From Acidimicrobiales bacterium (GTDB lineage: Bacteria; Actinomycetota; Acidimicrobiia; Acidimicrobiales; CADCSY01): 12,354 bases of DNA. The notes beneath the pieces are model-generated. The model did no database searches. It saw nothing but the letters and a program-made list of their open reading frames with translations, and was not told the origin of the DNA. This document shows, piece after piece, positions 1 to 6,773 of this stretch; within the stretch, counting starts at the first letter, position 1; every line of letters starts with the position of its first letter. Made by a program: the position numbers and the translations under genes. The stretch covers positions 4,586-16,939 of the forward strand of contig JAUJLZ010000020.1 of the NCBI GenBank assembly GCA_030447125.1, read 5' to 3'.

Positions 1-67
1 CGGGCCGGTAGGAACGACGGCTCCGGTATGAACTGCCCCAGTGAACGCAAGGGCGAGCCGAACAGGG

Positions 68-502
68 TCAGCCGGGATCGGCGGCGGGCGCAGCGCCGGT
101 CTCGATGCGCGTCTTCAGTCGATTGAGGTTGCGGCGCCAGATGGCGCCCAGCACCGGCGTGGCCAGGCGCCAAGGGAAGGCCAGCTCCTCCTCCCAGATG
201 AAGCGGGTGCGTGCCCCCCGGTCGAGTCGCTCGATGGTGAAGCGCCCGGTACCGCTGACCAACCCGTGGTGGCGCACGCCGATGAGGCGTCCCTCCTCCC
301 ACTCGGTGACCTCCAGGTGGTCGGTCAGGCGCAGTGGGCCCACCTTGGTGTCGCACTCGAAGCTGGTGCCCACGCCCCGCCGCTGGGGGGTGGTGAAGCG
401 GATGGTCTCGGCGTCGGCCATCCACTCCACATGGGAAGGAAGGTCGGCCAGGTGCGGCCAGACCTGCCCAGGGCGGGCGGCGATGACCGTGGAGACCTTC
501 AC
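68..502 (-). CDS. SRPBCC (START/polyketide-cyclase-like) fold protein
   Basis: Protein of 144 aa that looks like a small SRPBCC-superfamily protein, a helix-grip fold with a hydrophobic ligand pocket. Visible hallmarks are the N-terminal strand and helix MKVSTVIAARPGQVWPHLAD, then 'HVEWM' and the 'W..DAETIRF' type strand, alternating beta-strand segments through the middle (for example 'GRFTIERLDRGARTRFIWEE'), and a long C-terminal helix 'LGAIWRRNLNRLKTRIE'. Length is normal for a single-domain member. It starts with GTG at 502; the TGA of the upstream udgX overlaps that codon (GTGA), so translation is probably coupled. Family members bind or transfer lipids, polyketides or other hydrophobic ligands; the specific ligand cannot be read here. 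A role in DNA repair because of its udgX neighbour is only a guess. The family call is good, the function unknown. Confidence 0.85.
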   Translation of the reverse strand: MKVSTVIAARPGQVWPHLADLPSHVEWMADAETIRFTTPQRRGVGTSFECDTKVGPLRLTDHLEVTEWEEGRLIGVRHHGLVSGTGRFTIERLDRGARTRFIWEEELAFPWRLATPVLGAIWRRNLNRLKTRIETGAAPAADPG

Positions 503-1170
503 GCCAGGACGGCGGCCACCACCGCCAGGTCGTCGACCAGACCCTGCATGGCCGCCTCCCGCTGGTCTTGGTCGGTGCGCAAGATCGACGACGGGTGCAC
601 CGTGGCCAGCACCCGGGGGGCCAGAGGCGACTCGACGAAGCGTCCGCGGTCGCGACTGACCCGGAAGTCACGACCGAGCAGCGCCTTGGCCGCGGTGGCC
701 CCGAGCGCCACCAGCACCTCCGGCTGCACCGCGCCCAGCTCAGCGTCCAGCCAGGGCCGGCACGCAGCCTGCTCGGCCGCGTTGGGGCTCTGGTGCAACC
801 GTCGCTTGCCGCGCGGCGTCCACTTGAAGTGCTTCACCACGTTGGAGACGTAGGTCTGGGCCCGGTCGATGCCGGCAGCTTCGAGCGCCTCATCGAGCAC
901 CCGGCCGGCGGGACCGACGAAGGGCAGGCCCTCACGGTCCTCCACGTCGCCGGGCTGTTCGCCCACGAGCATCACCGTGGCCGTCGCCGGCCCGGCGCCG
1001 AAGACCGTCTGGGAGGCGCGCTCCCACAGGTCGCACGCCTGGCACCCGGCGGCGGCCGAGGCGAGGTCGGCCAGGGTGGCGCCGGGAGGCACGACCCCAG
1101 CGCCAGGCGTGACGGTGTCGGCCAGGCTCAGCTGGCGCCCGCCCGAAGCCGGGGGTGGCGACGGGCTCAC
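499..1170 (-). CDS. udgX: UdgX-type uracil-DNA glycosylase (covalent uracil-DNA binder)
   Basis: Protein of 223 aa from a GTG at 1170. The open frame runs further up to 1716, but that part overlaps moaE antisense and does not read like the family; the 223-aa form matches the usual 200-220 aa. Motifs in order: C43-x-x-C46 near the N-terminus (Fe-S ligands in family 4 UDGs); GEQPGDVED at 70-78 (uracil pocket and water-activating motif A); GLPFVGPAGR at 81-90; KRRLH at 122-126, the insertion loop diagnostic of UdgX; ACRPWL at 136-141; and HPSSILR at 192-198. In the mycobacterial UdgX the loop histidine (KRRIH) forms a covalent bond with the abasic deoxyribose after uracil excision; H126 is the equivalent here. 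Where ordinary family 4 enzymes have a third cysteine after 'VK', this protein has H114. Overlaps the SRPBCC gene by 4 nt and is divergent from moaE. Confidence 0.93.
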   Translation of the reverse strand: MSPSPPPASGGRQLSLADTVTPGAGVVPPGATLADLASAAAGCQACDLWERASQTVFGAGPATATVMLVGEQPGDVEDREGLPFVGPAGRVLDEALEAAGIDRAQTYVSNVVKHFKWTPRGKRRLHQSPNAAEQAACRPWLDAELGAVQPEVLVALGATAAKALLGRDFRVSRDRGRFVESPLAPRVLATVHPSSILRTDQDQREAAMQGLVDDLAVVAAVLA

Positions 1171-1208
1171 CTGGGCAACGAGACGTCGGTCGACTCGACC
1201 ACCGCGAC

Positions 1209-1214
1209 AGGCTA
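1209..1214 (-). promoter_or_regulatory. Possible -10 hexamer for udgX
   Basis: On the minus strand TAGCCT fits the actinobacterial TAnnnT -10 pattern and lies about 38 nt upstream of the udgX GTG at 1170, implying a short 5' leader. No convincing -35 or Shine-Dalgarno sequence is seen, so this is weak. Confidence 0.25.
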
Positions 1215-1264
1215 CTCCTGCCCATGGCCAGGGGGGTCTCCTCCGAGCTCGGCCCAGGTTGGCC

Positions 1265-1299
1265 CGGACACCGGGTGCCGCGGCAATTAGCATGAACGT
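1265..1299 (+). promoter_or_regulatory. Predicted leaderless promoter of moaE
   Basis: TAGCAT at 1288-1293 lies in a short AT-rich patch (CAATTAGCATGAA) in otherwise GC-rich DNA. CGGACA at 1265-1270 matches the last four bases of TTGACA with a 17-nt spacer. Six bases (GAACGT) separate the -10 from the GTG at 1300, so transcription should begin at or next to the start codon and give a leaderless mRNA. The ATG at 1292 is inside the -10 and in another frame. Confidence 0.5.
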
Positions 1300-1761
1300 G
1301 TGCGCCCGCCCGTCGAAGACACCTGGATCGCCCTTTGCGCCGAACCTCTCCCGGTGGACGAGGTCTCCCAGTGGGCCGTTCGCTCCGACTGTGGGGCCGT
1401 CGTGGTCTTCACCGGAACCGTGCGGGACCACGCCGAGGGACGACCGGGTGTGTCGAGCCTCGAGTACGAGGCCTACACCGAGCTGGTGGAGCCCCGGCTG
1501 GCCGCGGTGGCCGATGCCGCCCGGACCCGTTGGCCCGACCTCGGCCGCCTGGCGCTGTTGCACCGGATCGGCCTGCTCGAGGTGGAAGAAGCGGCGGTGG
1601 TGGTAGCTGCCGGTGCGCCCCATCGCGATGTTGCCTTCGATGGTGCCCGCTTCTGCATCGACACCCTCAAGGAGTCGGTTCCCATCTGGAAGAAAGAGAC
1701 CTGGGCCGGTGGCCAAGATTGGGCACCCGTGCCTGCCCGTTCGTCGGGATCAGCGTCGTGA
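1300..1761 (+). CDS. moaE: Molybdopterin synthase catalytic subunit MoaE
   Basis: Protein of 153 aa, the usual size of MoaE. MoaE, with thiocarboxylated MoaD, puts two sulfurs onto cyclic pyranopterin monophosphate to make molybdopterin, the organic part of molybdenum cofactor. Family marks are 'GAVVVFTGTVRDHAEG' near residue 32, 'LEYEAYTEL' near 54, 'LLHRIGLLEVEE' near 85, 'GAPHRDVAFDGARFCID' near 104 and the catalytic lysine segment LKESVPIWKKE, which holds the two active-site lysines known from E. coli MoaE. The start is GTG at 1300; an in-frame TAG at 1288 leaves no earlier start. No moaD or other cofactor gene is visible nearby. The stop overlaps the start of the next small gene (GTGA), so moaE probably heads an operon with the small membrane protein and mreB. 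Confidence 0.93.
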   Translation: MRPPVEDTWIALCAEPLPVDEVSQWAVRSDCGAVVVFTGTVRDHAEGRPGVSSLEYEAYTELVEPRLAAVADAARTRWPDLGRLALLHRIGLLEVEEAAVVVAAGAPHRDVAFDGARFCIDTLKESVPIWKKETWAGGQDWAPVPARSSGSAS

Positions 1762-1952
1762 GCGGGCTGATCTTCCTCGTCGCCGCCCTGGCCGTGAGCG
1801 TCATCGGCTCGTTGGTCTTGTGGCTGCACCATCGCCAGCCCACGTCGCTGTACCAGGGGATCGAGGACTTCAGCCGGGAGATGGATGCGCTCGCCCCCGA
1901 ACGCCAGACCCCCCCCGCCCCGAGCCCTCGCCGTCGCGAGCGGCGGCGCTGA
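1758..1952 (+). CDS. Small single-pass membrane protein, 64 aa
   Basis: Short gene starting with GTG at 1758, which overlaps the moaE stop by 4 nt, and ending with TGA at 1950-1952. Residues 2-23 (SGLIFLVAALAVSVIGSLVL) are a single hydrophobic helix. It is followed by a basic HHR, a segment 'SLYQGIEDFSREMDALAPE' predicted to be a short amphipathic helix, and a proline-rich then arginine-rich tail (PRRRERRR). The helix followed by positive charges suggests N-out/C-in topology with the tail in the cytoplasm. From memory, small actinobacterial membrane proteins with a similar 'GI..F.R.MDALAP' segment exist, but I know no function. It lies 15 nt before the mreB homologue, so a partnership with MreB at the membrane is possible but unproven. 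The coding call rests on the overlap, the spacing and the coherent TM architecture. Confidence 0.75.
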   Translation: MSGLIFLVAALAVSVIGSLVLWLHHRQPTSLYQGIEDFSREMDALAPERQTPPAPSPRRRERRR

Positions 1953-1967
1953 GGCACTGAGCCACTA

Positions 1968-2960
1968 GTGGCTCGCGACCTCGCCATCGACCTGGGGACG
2001 GCCAACACCCTCGTCTACGCCAAGGGACAGGGGATCGTGCTCAACGAGCCCTCGGTCATCGCCCTCAACGTCAAGACGGGTGACGTGTTGGCCATGGGCC
2101 ACGAGGCGTGGCAGATGATCGGCCGTACCCCGAGCTACATCCAGGCCGTGCGCCCGCTGCGCAAGGGCGCCATCACCGACTTCGACGTCACCCAGCGCAT
2201 GATCCGACTCTTGCTCAACCGGGCCGGGATCAGCCGCTTCAACCGCCCCCGCGTGGTGATCTGCGTCCCCTCGGCCATCACCGAGGTGGAGCGCCGGGCG
2301 GTCACCGAGGCGGCCCGGCGGGCCGGCGCCGCCGACGCCCAGCTCATCGGCCAGCCCATGGCCGCCGCCATCGGCGCCGGGCTCCCGGTCAACGAACCCT
2401 TCGGCAACATGGTCGTCGACATCGGCGGGGGGACCTCGGAGACCGCGGTGATCTCCCTGGGCGGCATCGTCGCCCTGCGGGCCATCCGGCTGGGCTCGTT
2501 CGACCTCGATTACGCCATCCAGTCGTACGTGAAGCGGGAGTACGGCATCGCCGTGGGGGAGCGCACCGCCGAAGACATCAAGGTGGCCATCGGCTCGGCC
2601 TGGCCCACCCAGGACGAGGTCAAGGCCGAGGTCCGGGGCCGCGATCTGATGAGCGGGTTGCCCAAGACGGTCATCCTGTCGCCAGGAGAGGTCCGCGCCT
2701 CCATCGACGACCAGATCAGCGCCGTGTGCGACTCGGTGGTCTCCTGCCTCGGCCAGGCCCAACCCGAGTTGGCCCAGGACCTCATCAACCATGGCATCCA
2801 CCTGGTGGGCGGGGGAGGCATGCTGCGCGGCCTTGACCAGCGCCTGGCCGAGGAGACGAACGTCCCCGTGCACCTGGTGGACGCGCCGCTCGAGTGCGTC
2901 GTGCTCGGCGCCGGCCGCTGCATCGAGGCCTACGACGACCTCAAGACCATGTTCATGTAG
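1968..2960 (+). CDS. mreB: MreB-family bacterial actin
   Basis: Protein of 330 aa, slightly shorter than canonical MreB (about 335-350). All actin-fold nucleotide motifs are present: phosphate-1 'DLAIDLGTANTLVYAKG' near residue 4, the conserved 'GIVLNEPSVIAL', connect-1 'AQLIGQPMAAAIGAGLP', phosphate-2 'VVDIGGGTSETAVISLGG' near 149 and the adenosine loop 'HLVGGGGMLRGL' near 273. MreB forms membrane-bound filaments that direct lateral wall synthesis. GTG start at 1968, with no strong Shine-Dalgarno sequence. It is the third gene of the run begun by moaE; mreC, mreD, rodA and pbp2 do not follow, and the next genes are convergent. It may thus be a second MreB-like paralogue, not the copy of a full mre cluster. 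The 'RLGSFDLD' segment departs from the usual 'RIGGDRFD' of MreB. Confidence 0.92.
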   Translation: MARDLAIDLGTANTLVYAKGQGIVLNEPSVIALNVKTGDVLAMGHEAWQMIGRTPSYIQAVRPLRKGAITDFDVTQRMIRLLLNRAGISRFNRPRVVICVPSAITEVERRAVTEAARRAGAADAQLIGQPMAAAIGAGLPVNEPFGNMVVDIGGGTSETAVISLGGIVALRAIRLGSFDLDYAIQSYVKREYGIAVGERTAEDIKVAIGSAWPTQDEVKAEVRGRDLMSGLPKTVILSPGEVRASIDDQISAVCDSVVSCLGQAQPELAQDLINHGIHLVGGGGMLRGLDQRLAEETNVPVHLVDAPLECVVLGAGRCIEAYDDLKTMFM

Positions 2961-3012
2961 ACGCGGTTCATTCAGGAGCGGGAGCCGAACCTGGTCGTCC
3001 TGGTCCTGTCGG
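2961..3012. other. Short convergent intergenic region, no clear terminator
   Basis: Between the stops of mreB and the HEAT-repeat gene there are 52 bases. GGTTC at 2965-2969 can pair with GAACC at 2987-2991, and ACCTGG at 2989-2994 with CCAGGT at 3017-3022, but both have large loops and no T-tract. I see no standard intrinsic terminator. Confidence 0.4.
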
Positions 3013-3624
3013 TCATCCAGGTCCTGGTGCGCTCCCGATGTCCTCGGCTGCCTGGCGCACCTGCCAGTCGCGGTCTTGCTTGGCCCGCTCGAGGGCGGCG
3101 TCGACCTCGGGGCCGGCGAAGGGGGCGAGGGCGATGACGGCTCGCCGGCGGACGGTGGCCCGGTCGTGGGTGGCGGCCAGGATGGCGGGAAGGCCGCCAG
3201 GATCACCGAGGGCGCCGAGGGCAGCCACGGCCGCCTCCCGGCACAGACCGTCGTCGTGGCCGGTGGCCACGGCCGACAGGGCGGCGACGGCACCGTCTTC
3301 GGCGGGCTCGCGCTCCCCGCAGGCGTAGGCCGCCATCTCCACCACCGTGTCGTCGATGTCGGCCAGGAGGTCGACCAGGGGGACCTCGGCGTGGGCCACG
3401 GCCAGGACGAGCGCACGCCGGCGCACGACCGGGGACGGGTCGGCCAGCGCCGGGCCCAAGGCGTCGGCCCCGAGGTCCCCCAGGCGGGCCAGGGCAGCCA
3501 GGGCGCTGGCCCGTGTGCTCGGGTCGGCGTGGCCGAGCAACTGGCGGGCGAGGTCGGCGTCGCCCTCGTGCCCGGCGACGGCGGCGGCCCGGCGCGCCGA
3601 CGTGGGCGGACCGGGGTGGTTCAT
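3013..3624 (-). CDS. HEAT-repeat domain protein
   Basis: Protein of 203 aa built almost wholly from about five or six short helical repeats of the HEAT/PBS-lyase type. Typical units are 'LLGHADPSTRASALAALARL' (about residues 29-48), 'ALADPSPVVRRRALVLAVAH' (59-78), 'GLCREAAVAALGALGDPGG' (126-144), 'ATHDRATVRRRAVIALAPF' (149-167) and 'AKQDRDWQVRQAAEDIG' near the end. Such repeats form a curved scaffold for binding other proteins; no catalytic residues are evident. No signal peptide is seen, so it is probably cytoplasmic. The ATG at 3624 overlaps the stop of the upstream membrane-protein gene (ATGA), which sets the start and implies coupled expression. The open frame continues upstream to 4125 but that part is an arginine/proline-rich out-of-frame shadow. 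Binding partner unknown; the membrane neighbour is the natural candidate. Confidence 0.85.
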   Translation of the reverse strand: MNHPGPPTSARRAAAVAGHEGDADLARQLLGHADPSTRASALAALARLGDLGADALGPALADPSPVVRRRALVLAVAHAEVPLVDLLADIDDTVVEMAAYACGEREPAEDGAVAALSAVATGHDDGLCREAAVAALGALGDPGGLPAILAATHDRATVRRRAVIALAPFAGPEVDAALERAKQDRDWQVRQAAEDIGSAPGPG

Positions 3625-3938
3625 CCGACGAGCACCGCTCGCAGGGCGAGCGCAGCCACGACCAGGGTCCCGGCGACGACCAGGGCGAGCGCGACACCGA
3701 GGCCCCCGAGCAGGACGACGAGGAGGCCGACGGACCGGGCTCGGCCCTGGGGGACGCGTTGGAGGGCCCGGGACACGGTCCCCTGGGTGGGATCCCGCCT
3801 GCTGTGGAGCACGGCGGCCCCCGACAAGGCAACCACGGCGAGGCAGATGAACAGCGTGAACACCGCGAGCACGAGCGTATCGGTCCCTGGGCCGCCCACC
3901 GGATGCGAGTCGGTCGGCGGCGGCTGGCGGGCGACCAT
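3621..3938 (-). CDS. Two-TM membrane protein of unknown function
   Basis: Protein of 105 aa from the only usable ATG (3938). It has two hydrophobic helices, 'LVLAVFTLFICLAVVALSG' (about residues 24-43) and 'VGLLVVLLGGLGVALALVVA' (about 72-91), joined by a basic loop 'LHSRRDPTQGTVSRALQRVP', which suggests a hairpin with the loop in the cytoplasm. The frame stays open upstream to 4394, and the stretch 3939-4080 still reads protein-like ('LFGLRQRGKGIPAEVDQHPE', 'RLREATHRLDAQ') but has no ATG, GTG or TTG, so the true N-terminus could be longer with an unusual start. Overlaps the HEAT-repeat gene by 4 nt. I do not recognise the family. Confidence 0.6.
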   Translation of the reverse strand: MVARQPPPTDSHPVGGPGTDTLVLAVFTLFICLAVVALSGAAVLHSRRDPTQGTVSRALQRVPQGRARSVGLLVVLLGGLGVALALVVAGTLVVAALALRAVLVG

Positions 3939-4106
3939 CTGAGCGTCGAGCCGGTGGGTAGCCTCTCTCAGGCGCTCCGGGTGCTGGTCGACCTCGGCGG
4001 GGATCCCCTTTCCCCGCTGGCGTAGACCGAAGAGGGCCTTCAGTGCCCGGGGGAGCGTGCCGATAGGAAGAGAGATGTCCGTTCGACGAGCGGTGAGGAA
4101 CCAGTC
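3939..4106. promoter_or_regulatory. Divergent intergenic region
   Basis: Region between the minus-strand membrane-protein gene and the histidine kinase, expected to hold promoters for both. A T/A-richer patch lies at 4061-4080 (cgataggaagagagatgtcc), but no TAnnnT hexamer at a good distance from either start is found. Part of it may code for the N-terminus of the minus-strand protein. Confidence 0.4.
4095..4100 (+). promoter_or_regulatory. Shine-Dalgarno site fixing the TTG start of the histidine kinase
   Basis: GAGGAA sits six bases before the TTG at 4107. It is the best ribosome-binding site in the window and is the reason for accepting a TTG start. It contrasts with the leaderless-type starts of moaE, the DivIVA fusion and UPF0182. 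Confidence 0.6.
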
Positions 4107-6773
4107 TTGAGCGCGGCGTCCGCACAACTTGGCTTCGCGGCCGAGTTCGTGCTGTTCCTGGCCGCCGTGGCCGGTCTCGGCGTCGTCGCCCGGGCCAAGC
4201 TGCTGGCGGGGGAGCGACGGGGCCAGCTCCTCCTCGCCTCCGGGTTCATCGCACTCGGCGTGGCCGCGTTCCTCCACGGCTCGCTCCTGCAACCCGATCC
4301 CGCTGCTCCGGGAGTCCTCGTCACCCGCATCCTCGGCCTGGCCCTGCTCGGAGCCGGGACGCTGCGTTCGGGTGACACTGCTCCCCGTCGCCAAGTCGGG
4401 CTGGCCCTCGGCTTGTTGTTCTTGGCCGAGGTCTCCACCGTGGTCTCACCGCTGGCCGACATCGCCTGGGTGGCGGACACGGCCCGGGCCCTCGGTGCCC
4501 TGGGGCTGGGGGCGGCGCTGTTCACCGCCAGCCAGCGGTCGATCTCGGCCCGCGTGGCCGCCAGTGCCACGGGCACCATCTTGTTGGTGGTGCTCGCCGT
4601 CTCGGTGGCCCTGTCGGCGGTGGTCATCGACAACGTCGAGGACGAGGCCTTGTTGCGCATCGAGTCCCGCGCCGGCGCCGAGGCCGCCGAGATCGAGCGG
4701 GCGGCCAACGACGCGGTCCTCAGCGCCAAGCTCGCCGCCCTCGTGCTGAGCTCCTCGGACAGGACCCAAGACATCTCTCGGCTGGTCACCCTGGCCGAGG
4801 ACCCGGGCTCCGACAAGGGAGCACTGGCGGCCAGCGAGCTGGTTACCGACCTCCGGGCCATCGCCGAGAACCTGGTGTTCCAGGACGCCATCCTCTCCTA
4901 TGTCACCAGCGAAGGGGTCGTGGTGGGCGGGGTGGGGGTCGACAGCCCCAACGTGCAGGTCGACATCTCCGGCGCCGAGGTCGTGCGAGACACCATCGCG
5001 GAAGGCCAGGGCGATCGGGGTGCGCCCGCCGTGGTCGGCGGTGCGGCCTTGGCGGCGGCGGCCTCGCCGGTGCGGGTGTCCATCGGGGGCCAGTCCCGCC
5101 TGGTCGGCGTGGTCTTCGCGGCCGAGCCCTTCGACCGGGGCTACCTCGCCGTGCGCAAGGAGAACGACCGGAGCCTGAGCCTGGCGCTGGTGGGGCGCGA
5201 CGAGGCCCTGACCAGCGCCGGGGCCCAACCCCCCACGTCGACACTGATCAGTGCCGCCCGGGCCGCACTCGACAGCGGTGAGCCGATCAGCCGTGTGGTC
5301 GACGATCTGTTCGTGGCCGCCCACCCGGTGATCGGAGGCACCGAGCCCGTCTTCGCCGTGGTCGTGACGGCACCCACGACGCTGGTGGCCACCACCCGCC
5401 AGCAGCTCTTCGGCACGCTGTTCCTGGTCGCCCTGGGCGCGGCCCTGGTCGCCCTCGTGCTGGCCGCCCTGGTGGGTGAGCGCATCGGCGCCGGCCTGCG
5501 CCGCCTGACCCGGTCGGCCGAGGAGATCCGCAGCGGCAACCTGGACGCGAGGGCCGACCTTCCCCCCGGAGACGAGCTGGGCACCCTCGGCGACGCCTTC
5601 GACTCGATGGCTGCCGCCCTCGGGTCGATGACGGGCGAGCTTCGGGAGTCGGTCATCGACGAAGCCCGTCTGCGCGGTCGTCTCGAAGCGGTGGTCGCGG
5701 GCATGGGTGAGGCCTTGATGGCCGTCGACGCCGCCGGGACCGTCACCGACTTCAACGCCGCCGCCGAGGAGCTGTTCGACCGGCCTTCGGCCGAGGTCTG
5801 CGGGTCGTCGGTGGCCGACCTCACCCTGCTCGGCGCCCAGGGAGAGGATCTCACCACCCGCGTCGGCTTTCCTCGCCTCGAGCCCTGGGGGACCAACGGG
5901 ACGGTCGTGCGGCCTGACGGAACCCGTGTGCCCGTCACCGTCTCGTGTGGCGCGGTGCGAGGAACGGGAGGCGAGATGGTGGGTGGCGTGGTGGTGTTGC
6001 GAGATCTGCGTCCCGAGCGCGAGGTCGAGCGCATGAAGACGGAGTTCTTGGCCAACATCAGCCACGAGTGGAAGACTCCTCTGACCCCGATCAAGGGCTA
6101 CGCCTCGATGTTGTCGACCCGGACGTTGTCGACGGAGAAGACCCAGGACTTCGCCGCCGAGATCCTGGTCAGCGCCGGGAAGCTCGAGCGGGTGATCAGC
6201 CGGCTGGTGAACTTCGCCACCGTCTCCGCCGGCCGTCTCGACCTGCACACCGAGGCCGTGCCCGTCCAGGCCCTGCTCGACGGCGCCGCCGCCCGGTGGC
6301 AGGACCGCGTGGGTGAGCAGCACACGCTGGTCTGGGAGGTGCCCGAGGGCATCCCCGACCTGGAGGGCGACCGGCGCTACCTCGAGCAGGTGGTCGACGA
6401 GCTCATCGACAACGCCGTCAAGTACTCACCGGCTGGAGGCAGGGTCATGGTGGCCGCCCGAGCCGGGGGTCGGGCCGGGAACGGCTCCCGGCCCTACGTG
6501 GAGCTGTCGGTGAGCGATGAAGGAGTGGGGATCCTGCCTGAGCGTCTCGGGAGCATCTTCGGTGAGTTCGCCCAGGGGGACGGCTCGTCCACCCGCGAGT
6601 TCGGCGGCCTGGGCCTCGGCCTGGCCCTGGTCCGCCACATCTGTGAGGCCCACGGGGGCACCTTGACCTGTCGATCCCAGCCGGGAGAGGGCTCCACCTT
6701 CACCATCGCCCTCCCGGCCCGGAGGCCGGGAGTACCTGGGGGCAACAGACGGAGCGCGCGGGTGCACCAATGA
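4107..6773 (+). CDS. Multi-domain membrane sensor histidine kinase (HAMP-PAS-HisKA-HATPase)
   Basis: Protein of 888 aa with a TTG start backed by a GAGGAA site. Residues 1-172 hold about six hydrophobic helices. Residues about 173-430 form a large, probably extracytoplasmic sensor that starts with a helix rich in Ala/Glu, like a double-Cache or four-helix stalk. A last TM spans about 434-458, then HAMP (about 458-512, '[20 protein letters not shown]', '[13 protein letters not shown]'), PAS (about 525-640, '[20 protein letters not shown]'), HisKA with phospho-acceptor H653 in '[15 protein letters not shown]', and HATPase_c with N-box N769 ('[12 protein letters not shown]'), G1 'DEGVGI' at 804, F-box 'IFGEF' and G2 '[10 protein letters not shown]' at 833. 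All catalytic boxes are intact, so it should autophosphorylate on H653 and pass phosphate to a response regulator, none of which is encoded nearby. Overlaps the next gene by 4 nt (ATGA). The ligand is unknown. Confidence 0.92.
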   Translation: MSAASAQLGFAAEFVLFLAAVAGLGVVARAKLLAGERRGQLLLASGFIALGVAAFLHGSLLQPDPAAPGVLVTRILGLALLGAGTLRSGDTAPRRQVGLALGLLFLAEVSTVVSPLADIAWVADTARALGALGLGAALFTASQRSISARVAASATGTILLVVLAVSVALSAVVIDNVEDEALLRIESRAGAEAAEIERAANDAVLSAKLAALVLSSSDRTQDISRLVTLAEDPGSDKGALAASELVTDLRAIAENLVFQDAILSYVTSEGVVVGGVGVDSPNVQVDISGAEVVRDTIAEGQGDRGAPAVVGGAALAAAASPVRVSIGGQSRLVGVVFAAEPFDRGYLAVRKENDRSLSLALVGRDEALTSAGAQPPTSTLISAARAALDSGEPISRVVDDLFVAAHPVIGGTEPVFAVVVTAPTTLVATTRQQLFGTLFLVALGAALVALVLAALVGERIGAGLRRLTRSAEEIRSGNLDARADLPPGDELGTLGDAFDSMAAALGSMTGELRESVIDEARLRGRLEAVVAGMGEALMAVDAAGTVTDFNAAAEELFDRPSAEVCGSSVADLTLLGAQGEDLTTRVGFPRLEPWGTNGTVVRPDGTRVPVTVSCGAVRGTGGEMVGGVVVLRDLRPEREVERMKTEFLANISHEWKTPLTPIKGYASMLSTRTLSTEKTQDFAAEILVSAGKLERVISRLVNFATVSAGRLDLHTEAVPVQALLDGAAARWQDRVGEQHTLVWEVPEGIPDLEGDRRYLEQVVDELIDNAVKYSPAGGRVMVAARAGGRAGNGSRPYVELSVSDEGVGILPERLGSIFGEFAQGDGSSTREFGGLGLGLALVRHICEAHGGTLTCRSQPGEGSTFTIALPARRPGVPGGNRRSARVHQ

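Noticed and set aside
1..67. Possible gene fragment at the left edge
   Set aside because: Too short and without a motif on either strand.
41..853. 270-aa plus-strand frame opposite udgX and the SRPBCC gene
   Set aside because: No motif, Arg/Ala/Pro-rich shadow of two recognised minus-strand genes.
1171..1716. N-terminal extension of udgX over moaE
   Set aside because: The extension is antisense to moaE and does not resemble UDG sequences; GTG at 1170 gives the expected length.
2965..2991. Intrinsic terminator between mreB and the HEAT-repeat gene
   Set aside because: The 5-bp stem has a 17-nt loop and no T-tract.
1965..3416. 483-aa minus-strand frame opposite mreB and across part of the HEAT-repeat gene in another frame
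   Set aside because: Composition of a shadow frame; both overlapped genes have strong family motifs.
4446..6323. 625-aa open frame on the minus strand opposite the histidine kinase
   Set aside because: Low-complexity His/Gly/Asp/Gln composition, no motif, and fully inside a well-supported kinase gene.
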